NCBI RefSeq assembly: GCF_023065955.2
Contig: NW_026622808.1
Coordinates: forward strand, 49,984,475 to 50,048,474
DNA: 64,000 nt
Source of the DNA: Ursus arctos
Lineage: Eukaryota; Chordata; Mammalia; Carnivora; Ursidae
Direction of reading: 5' to 3'
Shown here: positions 54,901 through 64,000 of the stretch, piece by piece
How the letters are laid out: each line of letters opens with the position of its first letter
How positions within the stretch are numbered: position 1 is the stretch's first letter
The notes under the pieces: model-generated
The model's input: only the letters and a program-made list of their open reading frames with translations
Database searches by the model: none
Told to the model about the DNA's origin: nothing
Translations under genes and position numbers: made by a program

Positions 54901-56119
54901 CTTACGATCTTTGTATTTTTGTGGTATCAGTTGTAATGTCCTCTTTCATTTTTTATTTATTTCAGTCGTATCTCATTTTTCCTTTGTCTTCACATTTGTA
55001 TATATCAGTCACCTCCTCCAGTCTTTACTAACTGACTTTGGAAGACGAATACCTTCCATCAGTCCTGCAAGGGGGTCTGAGGCTTCTGTGGATACACCTC
55101 GTCCACATTTCTTACTCCCTCTTGTGGCAGGATTCTTAAGCTTGTATGCCTTCTCTCAGGCTGGCAGTGCTCCCGGCTGCCTGCTGACACATTCCCTTTT
55201 GCTTTCCCAAGGGCAGAGCTAAAGCTCAAATTTGTGGTCTCTTCCTGGCACACAAATTGAGGCCAGCTTTCTGCACCAGCTCATTACCCATCTGTCAAAG
55301 CTCACTCTCATCGCTGTCAGGAGTGCACACAGAGAGCTGGCCACAGTGGGAGTATGTGTGGATAAGATATGCAGAGTGTTGGGGGTGCTGTGGGCCAGTT
55401 GTGGGGAGATCTGTAAGTGAGGTGTCCCCAATGCTTGTGGGTGGGTTTCTTGACACAGTTAGTAGGATCCAAAACCCTTTAATGCCCTCCAACAGTCTTA
55501 TCTGCTGCTTTCCCACCTTCTTCCCACCCTCCAGTCATGCAGCTCATGCCTCAATACCCTGGAAGGTGAGAGAGGAATGGGTCTCTTTGGCAACATGCCA
55601 CACAGCTGGGGAAGCTGATGGTCACTGAAAGATGCTCACTTCCATGGAGGGAGAAATCACAGGCTGAGAAAGTCTTGCTTGGCACTGAGCGATGCTACCT
55701 TGGGGCACGGTGATACAGGTCAAGACAAACTGTCCCTCTTACCCTTTCCAGAGGGTCATATTTTTTGCTGCGATGTACGCTAGAAGTTTTCCACTGGAAA
55801 CCTGGACTTCTGCACAGGCTCGCTCATCTATGGGTGATTGTCTAACACAGTGTCTTCCAGGGGCTCCTGGACACACCCAGGAGAAGCTGGAGCCTGTTCA
55901 CAGGTTGCTGTAGGGTACACAGCTGGGACTGAGGTCTGACTGTCTATGACCTGGCACATGGGCGGGCAAGACTCTTTCCCAGGTCACCTGGCATATGGTA
56001 CCATTTCCTAAAGCTCCCTCAATGGCACTTTTGTCTGTGGATGAATTCTAAATTGCTATTGTTGAAAGAAGGATACCAGCCAGGGGTGTCTTATGCAGCC
56101 AGGTTGGTTATACCACTGC
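51909..56119 (-). mobile_element. 4.2-kb LINE-1, minus strand, internally deleted
   Basis: 3' UTR at the left (TTGAGATATAATTGACATAT), then ORF2 in reverse to about 55030. Minus-strand protein pieces such as IYRFNA-type and [23 protein letters not shown] (53513-53794) are recognisable. 55030-56119 is GC-richer and looks like L1 5'-UTR-type sequence joined directly to ORF2, so ORF1 and the front of ORF2 are missing. A 14-bp duplication with one mismatch flanks it (CTCATGGATATTTT 51895-51908, CTCATGCATATTTT 56120-56133). Not functional. Confidence 0.85.
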
Positions 56120-56275
56120 CTCATGCATATTTTACACTTCGGGTTATAATCCAATACTAGTTTATTTATTTTGTTGCTCAAATTGTTCCTGCTTTGGCCA
56201 TTGGGAGTTCTTCCAGTTGCCTCTTGTGTCCCTTTGATAAACTCCCATCATTGTGGTCAAGTATAATTTTCCAAA
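56120..56275 (+). repeat. Old mammalian-wide repeat (piece 4, continuation of 51370-51908)
   Basis: CACTTCGGGTTATAATCCAA, TTGTTGCTCAAATTGTTCCT, GGCCATTGGGAGTTCTTCCA and GTGTCCCTTTGATAAACTCC continue the consensus interrupted by the 4.2-kb L1. Confidence 0.7.
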
Positions 56276-56339
56276 TCTTTATTAAACCATAACATTTGGG
56301 GTTAACTTCTGTCATGAACAAAATGACTTGCATCTCTGT

Positions 56340-57605
56340 GGTTAGCAGAATAATGGCCCCTTCAAGATGTCCGTGTTCTAATCCCTGGGTCCTGTGAGTA
56401 CGTTACCTTTCACGGCAAAAGGAGTTTTGCAGATGTGCTTAAGTTAAGGATACTGCAATGGTACAGCTCGAAATCCGGCATTGTGATGCCCCCAGCTTTG
56501 TTTTTCCTTTTCAACAGTTCCTTGGCAATTCGGGGCCTTTTCTGGTTCCATACAAATTTAAGGACTATTTGTTCCAGTTCTTTGAAAAATGTCATCAGTA
56601 TTTTGATGGGGATAGCATTGAAAGTGTAGATTGCTCTGGGTAGCATGGACATTTTAACTATGTTAATTCTTCTGATCCATGAGCATGGAATATTTTTCCA
56701 TCTTTTTGTGTCTTCCTCAGTGTCTTTCAAGAGTGATTTATAGTTTCTACCGAGATGCCCTTCAAAAGATGACTGGATTAAGAAGTTGTGGTCCATATAT
56801 ACAATGGAATATTACTCAGCTATCAGAAAGAACGAGTTCTCAACATTTGCTGCAACATGGACGGCACTAGAGGAGATAATGCTAAGTGAAATAAGTCAAG
56901 CAGAGAAAGACAATTATCATATGATTTCTCTCATCTATGGAACATAAGAACTAGGAAGATTGGTAGGGGAAGAAAGGGATAAAGAAAGGGGGGTAATCAG
57001 AAGGGGGAATGAAGTATGAGAGACTATGGACTATGAGAAACAAACTGAGGGCTTCAGACAGAAGGGGATGGGGGAATGGGATAGACTGGTGATGGGTAGT
57101 AAGGAGGGCACGTATTGCATGGTGCACTGGGTATTATACACAACTAATGAATCATCGAACTTTACATCAGAAACCAGGGATGTACTGTATGGTGACTAAC
57201 ATAGTATAATAAAAAAAACATTAAAATAAAATTTAAAAAAAAGGATACTGCAATGGAGACAGTATCTAAGACTGTCCAGGTGGGGTCAATGTAATCACGG
57301 GGGTCCTTATAACAGAAAGAGGAAGGCAAGAGGATCAGAGTCAGGGAGAGATTGGAAGAGGCTAAACTACTGGCCTTGAAGATGGAGAAAGGAGCTGAGA
57401 GCCAACAAATGCTTCTAGAAAACACAAGGGCATGGATTCTTCCCTAGAACCTCTAATCAAATGTTACCTGGCCAACATCTTGAGCTTAGCCCGGTGAAAC
57501 CCATGTAGGACTCCTGACACAGAACTGCAGGCTGGTAAGTTTGTGTTGTGTTATGGGAGTCAATTGGTGGTAATTTCTTAGCAGCAATAGGAAACTGATA
57601 TAATC
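56340..57605. repeat. Old LTR-like repeat, family not named, split by L1
   Basis: 56340-56461 (AGCAGAATAATGGCCCCTTC, TCTAATCCCTGGGTCCTGTG) and 57257-57605 (GTCCAGGTGGGGTCAATGTA, GCTTAGCCCGGTGAAACCCA, GGTGGTAATTTCTTAGCAGC) are the two halves of one very common mammalian repeat. The L1 at 56462-57240 lies between them. Confidence 0.7.
56462..57240 (+). mobile_element. Twin-primed carnivore L1 (5' inversion)
   Basis: The right part (about 56751-57240) is sense L1: ORF2 C-terminus ([26 protein letters not shown] segment), 3' UTR and A-rich tail. The left part (56462-56750) is L1 ORF2 in reverse; the minus strand encodes [20 protein letters not shown] perfect 16-bp duplication (AAGGATACTGCAATGG, 56446-56461 and 57241-57256) shows one insertion event. 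By ORF2 order, some hundreds of bases are missing at the inversion junction. Confidence 0.96.
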
Positions 57606-57856
57606 TCTCCTAGAAGGAACACATTTGGAGTGTACAGTTTCCTGCAAGTTAGCATTTAACTTTACAGAATCTGGGCTCCCATCAATAGTTAATCATGAGT
57701 CAAAGTTCCTTCCCTTAGAGAGCTGGCTGACCTCTGGGTGGGCTTGACTCCACAAGACTCCAGTATCACGTTGAAAAGACAAATAGTAATCTTTCTGCTT
57801 TATTTTCAAGTTTTGAATAACCTTTCCCAACATCTGTTTGTTCATCCCGTATTTCT

Positions 57857-58044
57857 TTTTTCTTTTTTTTAGAGAGAGAGAGAGAGAGCATGAGCAGGGA
57901 GGGGCAGAGAGAGCACCTCAGTCAGGCTTCACACTCACCGTAGAGACCGACACGGGGCTCGATCGATCTCATGACCCTGAGATCATGACCTGAGCGGAAA
58001 TCAAGAGTCGGATGCTTAACCAACTGAGTCACCCAGGCAGCCCT
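57857..58044 (-). mobile_element. Carnivore SINE, older subtype, minus strand
   Basis: T-rich tail, GA run, CCCTGAGATCATGACCTGAG, AATCAAGAGTCGGATGCTTA and CAACTGAGTCACCCAGGCAG. An imperfect duplication flanks it (TCCCGTATTTCT 57845-57856, GCCTGTATTTCT 58045-58056). Confidence 0.95.
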
Positions 58045-58059
58045 GCCTGTATTTCTCCC

Positions 58060-58780
58060 TGAAACACTTACATACTTCCATTCCCCCCCTCCCTCAAAAA
58101 TCTCTTCAGCAACCTAGTCTGTACATCAGACAGCATCGTTCCTGAAGCTACAATTCCTATGTGCATATTTCTTGTTTTTTCAAATAGCATGCAGTACGCA
58201 CAACGCACTCTCTTCATTCCACTTTCCCTCTATCACAACTGGCCCAGCTACTACCGTGTTGATTTGTTCACAACCTTGTGGACAAAGAGTACAAAGTCAC
58301 GCACATAAATTTTTTAAATGAACATCATAAAGGCAAAGGAAGAGTTGAACAGAGGAAGTAAAATTTTTAAATGAAAGTAGCATTAGGATCACAGATTTGA
58401 CCTGAATCCCTCCAAAGAAGAGAAAAACTGCCCAACTATCAAATCTCATCATACGATAACATCATTTCAAAGGCCTCACTGCATAAGGAGTCCAAAACTA
58501 TCAAAGGTCCCTAGTCATTATAGGGGTTGATGCGCTCCTATACGTTTCAGCAACACTGGGATCTTCCAGAGCCATGCTGCAAAAAGAGCTGGTCCTCCTG
58601 ACTCTGCCCGTCTGCTTCCAAATCCACCCGCAGGCAGGCCTCACACAGTGATGGGCACCACTTTATGGGCTCAGGCCACAATGGGGCCTCCTTGGATCCC
58701 AGGGCAGCCCCCCAGGCGCTGCTATCAGGCATCTGGATCCCCCCAGCTGCCTATTTTTAAGAAACCCCAGATGACCTGGT
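58060..58780. other. No recognisable feature
   Basis: Ordinary non-coding DNA; 58550-58770 is GC-richer. A 130-aa minus frame (58663-59055) runs through the MER20 element and is not a gene. Confidence 0.4.
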
Positions 58781-58781
58781 G

Positions 58782-58963
58782 CAATGGCTTTCCTACTGAA
58801 GCATTCAACATCGCCTGGAGGGCTCATGAGAAACAGATTTCTGGGCCCCACCCGGAGTTTCTGATTCTGTGCGCCGGGGTAGGGCCCAAGAATGTGCATT
58901 TCTAACAAGGTCCCCGGAGCTGCTGCTGTTGCTGTTCTCCACATGTCTTGGAGAAGCACCACC
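58782..58963. mobile_element. MER20 (hAT-Charlie MITE)
   Basis: CAATGGCTTTCCTACTGAAG, GCCTGGAGGGCTCATGAGAA, GGGCCCCACCCGGAGTTTCT, CCCAAGAATGTGCATTTCTA and TTGGAGAAGCACCAC are MER20 landmarks end to end. MER20 copies contribute regulatory sequence at some mammalian loci; nothing here shows such a role. Confidence 0.92.
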
Positions 58964-59009
58964 AGGGTCCCAAGCAAATTTAGAAGACTTAAAAAGTGGC
59001 CCCTTGTGA

Positions 59010-59156
59010 GAGGGGACTTTTGGAGCAATGGAAATGTCCATATCTCTATTGGCACATGGTTACACTGGTGCGTACATTTGTCAAACCCGTTAAACTGTCC
59101 ACTTCAAATGAATGCGTTTTATTGTGTATAAATGACGCTTTAATAAAACTGACTTA
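59010..59156 (+). mobile_element. Old L1 3' tail
   Basis: GGAGCAATGGAAATGTCCAT, CACATGGTTACACTGGTGCG, TACATTTGTCAAACCCGTTA and TTTATTGTGTATAAATGACG lead to an AATAAA signal (TTTAATAAAACTG). Confidence 0.9.
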
Positions 59157-59214
59157 AAACTTTTAAAAATTCATGGAATCCTGTGGTCTTATATATTTGC
59201 AGTGACGTATCTGG

Positions 59215-59400
59215 TCAATCGTCATTCATTATTTATTGAGTCCCTTCTTGATGATATGCCCTCTGGTAAATTCTGGGAATATAAGGATGTATATGACAGT
59301 GGTCTCATCCTGAAATTTCTCCCAGCTTCATGGTAGATGCTGAGAAGTTTACTGCCAATTACAATATTATATAGTAAATGGTAGAATAGGAGAAAATCAA
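59215..59400 (-). repeat. L2 fragment
   Basis: CGTCATTCATTATTTATTGA, GCCCTCTGGTAAATTCTGGG, CAGCTTCATGGTAGATGCTG and AATGGTAGAATAGGAGAAAA are antisense L2 landmarks. Confidence 0.82.
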
Positions 59401-59409
59401 AACCTCGTA

Positions 59410-60240
59410 GGACATTGCATTAGAAAGGACAATTTCTCTCAGCCACCATTCTTAAAAACTACCTGGCCCACAGCCATGGCAGAGAAGGTGACATCAAACA
59501 GGTACCATCTACCTTCCATCCCCTGGGCCACAGCTGGCTGGAGCAGGATGACTCCTGATCCAACCTGGATCAATCCAGGTGTTTGGGCTGGGGATTTGGC
59601 AGCTAAGCCCGTTGGCTGTGGGAGCCACAGAGTTTAGGACTGAGGGAGCTGTGCGTAAGCAAAGGAGGGTAACTAAGGAGACCAGCGGGGGAATGAGAGA
59701 CCAAGCTCCTGCAGAGCTAGGCAGATGTCTGACATGGTTCGGGTTCCTCTGAGGCCTGATTGTATGTACCCTTTCCACAGAGCACTGGGAAAGCCTTAAA
59801 TAGGATTCTAAAATGTAAATGTACAAAAGAATCAGGAGGGCGGCTTGTTTATGGGCTGGGCCGTCAGGCTCCTGGTAGAGGAGGTAGGCATGGCGCAGGG
59901 ATGGGTACGCCCCTGTGATCCTGATGTCAGGGGTCTGTGGATTACCTTCTGAGGACACTACCCTACATCCATTTGTTTGTTTTCCACTTAAACCTCTTTG
60001 AGTGGGGGTCTAGTTCTTAGGATCAAAAGGCTCTAATGGAGACAGTACACATTGCCAAATTTGGGAATTTAAGGAAAGCCATGAGACAAAGTGGGGTGTG
60101 GGTCTTCAGTGATGAGAGTGAATCAACCAAGCTAAGTGTGTAGGTGTGCATGGCTGAGAGGTCCTCAGTGTGGAAGGGACCTCAGTCAAGAGAGTCTAGC
60201 ATATCTGGGGATCTTAGAGTCTTTCCATGTGGCTAGTGCG
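59410..60240. other. Unassigned; contains a 149-aa minus-strand open frame
   Basis: The minus frame 59509-59958 (ATG to stop) has no signal peptide, domain or family resemblance. Its composition (many P, S, L, with a short LLILLYIYIL hydrophobic stretch) is typical of translated non-coding DNA. I do not call it a gene. The underlying DNA may be an old unrecognised repeat. Confidence 0.4.

Positions 60241-60242
<2 letters not shown>

Positions 60243-60316
<74 letters not shown>
60243..60316. repeat. Compound (GT)n(GA)n microsatellite
   Basis: About 21 GT units run directly into about 16 GA units. The run inflates a 170-aa plus frame (60136-60648) with alternating CV and RE residues, an artefact. 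Confidence 0.98.
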
Positions 60317-60319
<3 letters not shown>

Positions 60320-60320
<1 letters not shown>

Positions 60321-61500
60321 TGGCGGGGAGCCCTGCCTAACAATTAGGAAACCCTCTGCTGAAAAACAGTTATCTCTTATTTCTTCCCACAAGCAACCAT
60401 CTATCCCTCCTCCTGCCTCAGGAATCTTGCTGGCTTTTGGCAGCCATTTTATATTTTCTCTACTTAAACCCTTTTTCTCCCTGGCTAGCTTCTCTGACAT
60501 TTCTAGCATCCAAACCCAGCATTTTAAAAGAGTATCTCATGCAAAAGCCTACAGGGAAAGAGCTTTGGGCTTTCTGCCCTGGGGCTGGGCACAGGAGGAA
60601 TGCCAGGAGCCACTCTGCGGTGAGGCAAGGGCAAGCCCGGAAGTGTGAGGGTGCTGACACTCACGAAGCTGCCCGTGGACAAACACTCCCCTTTTCCTCC
60701 CTACAGGTGGAAAATTCTAAGGTGCATTTTATATGGCATTTCAGGGGGATAGAGATCTGGTCGCCCCAGGTGATGGTCTACATCCTTCTTCCCTATTTCC
60801 ACAATCCCCGCTCAGACTCCTTGACCTCTTCCCCAAATCAACCACAGGCACCCTTGTCTTCAGCTCTGTCATAGCTCATGCTGAGACAGGCAAACAGCAA
60901 TGATGAGGAAAGAGAAGAATTCAGGCCAGAAAAAAATATATATATTAGAAAGGCTTACTTTCTCTCCTGGTCTTACCTGGAATGTAATGGGGCTTTCACC
61001 CTGGGGAATAGCACTTCCAGTCCTGCTTGGGTTCAAAGTTGGATTCAGTTTCTCTGAGTAGCTTGACAGGGATGACTCAGATGAGGCGGCTGCTGGTTGT
61101 GTGGGAAGGCCTGCTCCTTTCTACACCATGACTGGATCCTCTCAGGGCCGTGAGCGGCCCCCCGCGGGGGTTGTCCCATCCTCCCTCACAATGAATGCTC
61201 TCCCACTCTTGGGGTCTGGCCAGGCCCTAAAGCTGAGGAAGGCACATGGATTTCCACCTTGCAGACCCTGAGTGGGCTTCGTGACACAGTGAACTTCCTG
61301 GCAGATCAACTTCCTGGTAGCCTCTTCTGTCAGTCCTTGTGTTGGTTTCCTTGGCCCCCCAAAGCCCTGCCCTATGCCCTCCCTTTGTATCTCTCTTCGT
61401 GGGTCTGCCTGAAGAATCTTCTTCCTAGTTCAAGCCTCCAACAGCACTTGCCTGAAGCACGGTTACACGCCTCTAGCTAACATGCTGCTTTTATTGATGT
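60320..61500. other. 1.2 kb with no recognisable feature
   Basis: Balanced composition. A 145-aa plus frame (60437-60874) overlaps the 170-aa one in another phase, and neither resembles a protein family. No transposon recognised. Confidence 0.4.
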
Positions 61501-61504
61501 TCTC

Positions 61505-62000
61505 ACCTGGAAAATATCTCATGCGGCTTCTTAAAAAATTGTGAGTCAGATCATGTCACCTCTCTGTTTATAATAATCCATTGGCTTCCTATTGTACTTA
61601 GAATAAAACACAAACCCTCCACAGCAGTCTACAAGGCCCTCCATGATTTAATCTTGCCTCGCCACACTCTCCCCTGCTCACTGCGTTCCAGTCACACTGG
61701 CCCATTCTCCATTCTTAAAACCCTCCAGGTATGTTCCTACTGCCCCAGCCTGTGCTCTAGCCATACCCTCTGCCTGGGAATGCTCTCCCCCTGGATGTTC
61801 ACATGGCTGGCTCCTTCTCGGCCATCTGGCTCAGCTGAAAGACAGGTTCCAAAAACAGACTTTCTTTCAAAGCTAATCCAAAGTGACTGTCCCTTCTCTA
61901 GATGGCGCTCTCTCAATCACCTCTTTTATGATTCCCATGGTCACTCACACAGTTGCTGTAGACAACAAATGTTTCCTGAATGAGTACATGAATGAATGAA
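61505..62000 (+). repeat. L2 3' region
   Basis: ATAATCCATTGGCTTCCTAT, CTTAGAATAAAACACAAACC, AAGGCCCTCCATGATTTAAT, TGCCTGGGAATGCTCTCCCC and TCCTGAATGAGTACATGAAT follow L2 sense order to the GAATGAATGAA end. The 109-aa frame 61654-61983 is non-coding L2. Confidence 0.92.
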
Positions 62001-62004
62001 CCTT

Positions 62005-63750
62005 CTAGCAGGTTGTGAAGCTTGTACATGTTTGGGGCACTTTAGTTACTTCCCTTATTATTCGAAGCCACTCTCTGACTTAGATGCTTTGGATGCAAGA
62101 GGCATTTGTAAATATGGGACTGGGGCTGGCCTTTCCACGAAGCACACATTTCCCGCCGGAAGCTGCACTGCCGTCTGCTGCTGTGACAGATGCATGCCTG
62201 GGCTGGAAGCAGAAATAAATCCCTTCCCCGTCTTCCTGCATCCCCATCGCCAGCCACCACCTCCCCCTGACAGAGCCTGATCAGAAGCCAGCTAAAAGGG
62301 AGTGTGACAAATGTAACTCGCAGACTTCTACCCTATATCGCAGTTCAGAGGAGAGGAAGATGGGCCTGGAGATGAGAATCGGGAGATGAATACCAGCAGA
62401 GTGTCGAGCTTATTGATTCAACAGAGATGACCAGGACGCTGCAAACCTCGGGTTACACCCCACGTTATTCTTCTAAGGCCTTTTCCAAGATCCTTCCTCT
62501 GCAAGAACAGTTCTCAGGAATCCATCCACATGTTCAGAAAAGCAGCAAACAAGTAGTGTTACTATATTTAGAAAAAAACAAACAATCTGACCACAAGCAA
62601 AGGCTATAAAACACCAAATGAAAAAGTTAGAGAACCATTACGCACCAAAATGTTCAGTCCTGAGTAAGTACAATGGACACAATGATGGCGTCAGTGATCA
62701 TTCTGTTAGGAAGCTGGACTCCAGGCATTTGTAAAAAAGCTGAAGAAACGAACCCAGCCCCACAAGAGGATGAGAGAGGTAGCTTTGTAGTCCTTTGGCA
62801 TGGCGCTTTGACCTTCGAGACTACTGAAATGCTTAATGTAAAATCAGGGGAAGGCCAATAAATACACGTAGAGCCAAAATGGCGGGGAGGGGTAATGGTA
62901 GGGGGGGGGATTTGAGGGGTACTCAAGAATTCATTTGCAGTAACCATTTCCAGCAGAAAGCACATCCCTCTACATTCTACTCAGCCACCCTGAGCCCATG
63001 GTTTCTCTCTCAAAGTCACAAAATGGTTGTTGAAGCTCCGGCCATCAAACCAGTGTTCTGGGAAGCAGAAGGAGGAAGATGGAAAGGCAAAAGAGCAGCC
63101 TCCCACCTGAGTCGGCTAAGAACTGGGATCCTTCCCAGAAGCTCTGCAAAACGTTTGCTTACACCTCACTAGCCAGCACTTGGTCCTACTGCCATATATA
63201 ACAGGGTAGGAGGAAGGGAAGTGTCTTTCAGCAAAGCACACTACCTCACCTCAAATAAAACTGGGCGTTTGTTACTAAGAATGGAGGAAGTGGCTACCAG
63301 GTAAACCACTAGCAGTTGTCACAGACACTAAAGCTGTGGCTTCCCAGGTCAGCCAGGGCAGAGTGTTGGCAATGAAGATACTTAGTTCTCCCCTGACTAG
63401 CAGGTTCCCCCACCTGTGCTTGCCACCCTCACATACCTACCCAGGGTTGTGAGGGAGCAAAACACCCCAGGAAGTCTGTCCATATCATCATCAGACATAC
63501 CCTCTGCTCCACTAACTGGACTATATCCTTTACCTGAGGTAAGCAAATGCCTGCTCCCCACAGAGGTCTGAGGGAACATATGGTTTCTGCTGACCTGCTA
63601 ATTTACCATGGATCACCCAAACCCTCTAGAAATTTGCAAAATTAATTCCAGACCTCAGAGCCAGCAGGTATAAGGTTACTAATACCGTCTTACTGCCTGA
63701 GTGGTCAGCAACAGCTCAGCATTGTGAATAATTAATAATGATACGAATAA
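62005..63750. other. 1.75-kb repeat-poor block
   Basis: No SINE, LINE or LTR recognised. Frames of 94-103 aa (for example plus 61996-62280, minus 62654-62965, plus 62879-63172) match no family. A G-rich patch (GGTAGGGGGGGGGATTTGAG near 62897-62916) is low-complexity. Candidate for conservation testing. Confidence 0.4.
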
Positions 63751-63754
63751 CATC

Positions 63755-63960
63755 AACAGCCATCTTTCATTGATTGCTGACTATGTGCCAAGCATTATGC
63801 CGGGCATTTTGTCCCCACAGACTGGCTTTGGAGTACTGAATATGGTACAGCATGCCACAGGCTCAGAAAATGTTTAGATTAATCTCTTATTTGACATCGT
63901 GCAGTTACTATGTGGCAGAGCTAGGATGAAACCCAGGTCTTCCTGGCACCAACTCCCATG
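63755..63960 (-). repeat. MIR with replaced centre
   Basis: TCTTTCATTGATTGCTGACT, ATGTGCCAAGCATTATGCCG and, after a diverged middle, ACTATGTGGCAGAGCTAGGA and TGAAACCCAGGTCTTCCTGG are antisense MIR ends. Confidence 0.85.
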
Positions 63961-64000
63961 ATTTTTTTTTTAGTAACTGCCATTGGCGGAGGCTAAGTCC

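Noticed and set aside
59509..59958. 149-aa minus-strand open frame
   Set aside because: No signal peptide, domain, splice context or resemblance to any protein; composition is that of translated non-coding DNA.
60136..60648. 170-aa plus-strand open frame, the longest in the window
   Set aside because: It is carried through a GT/GA microsatellite (Cys-Val and Arg-Glu alternation) and the rest has no domain or family resemblance; an overlapping 145-aa frame in another phase shows how easily this region stays open.

Overview
This is mammalian nuclear DNA from a carnivoran. Nineteen tRNA-derived SINEs of the carnivore type (SINEC/Can-SINE) are present. Their heads read GCACCTGGGTGGCTCAG, they have a C/T-rich linker, and they end in an AATAAATAAAATCTT tail. 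Several LINE-1 3' ends of the carnivore type also occur, alongside old placental-wide repeats (MIR, L2, MER5A, MER20, MER2-like). The sharpest SINE, at 29027-29240, is of a kind I associate with arctoid caniforms such as bears and seals. That species-level guess is an inference.

I found no protein-coding gene, exon, rRNA, functional tRNA or CRISPR array. The longest ATG-initiated frames (170 aa at 60136-60648 and 149 aa on the minus strand at 59509-59958) are not credible genes; the first is built partly on a GT/GA microsatellite. Frames with recognisable protein similarity are fragments of LINE-1 ORF2, all truncated or broken. The window is therefore intergenic or deep-intronic; the sequence alone cannot say which.

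Layout. 1-11.6 kb: scattered SINEs, MIR, L2, an old L1 3' end and two copies of one hAT-type MITE in opposite orientation, each with an 8-bp target duplication. 11.6-13.85 kb: a block without recognisable repeats. 13.85-22.2 kb: L2, MIR, a MER2-like element and a 1.35-kb L1 3' end. 22.2-22.7 kb: a probable solitary ERV1-type LTR. 22.7-28.3 kb: mostly single-copy DNA. 28.3-29.6 kb: a four-layer nest (L1, then a MER2-like Tigger element, then two SINEs in the same target site). 30-43 kb: MIR, L2, old LTR-like or unassigned repeats and SINEs. 43.4-57.6 kb: a LINE-1 accumulation zone with a 4-kb plus-strand L1 broken by younger minus-strand L1 DNA, a 4.2-kb minus-strand L1 splitting an older repeat, and a short L1 with an internal inversion (twin priming). 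57.6-64 kb: SINE, MER20, L1 tail, L2, MIR, a long GT/GA microsatellite and single-copy sequence.

The value of the window is its insertion history: perfect or near-perfect target-site duplications give the order of many events. I see no new multi-gene system. The most useful leads are the twin-primed L1, the same-site SINE pair, the tandem L1 3' ends inside one target duplication, three close inverted SINE pairs, and repeat-poor blocks that should be tested for conservation. Family names come from recognising remembered consensus patterns by eye, not from a database search, and ends without a stated target duplication are approximate.
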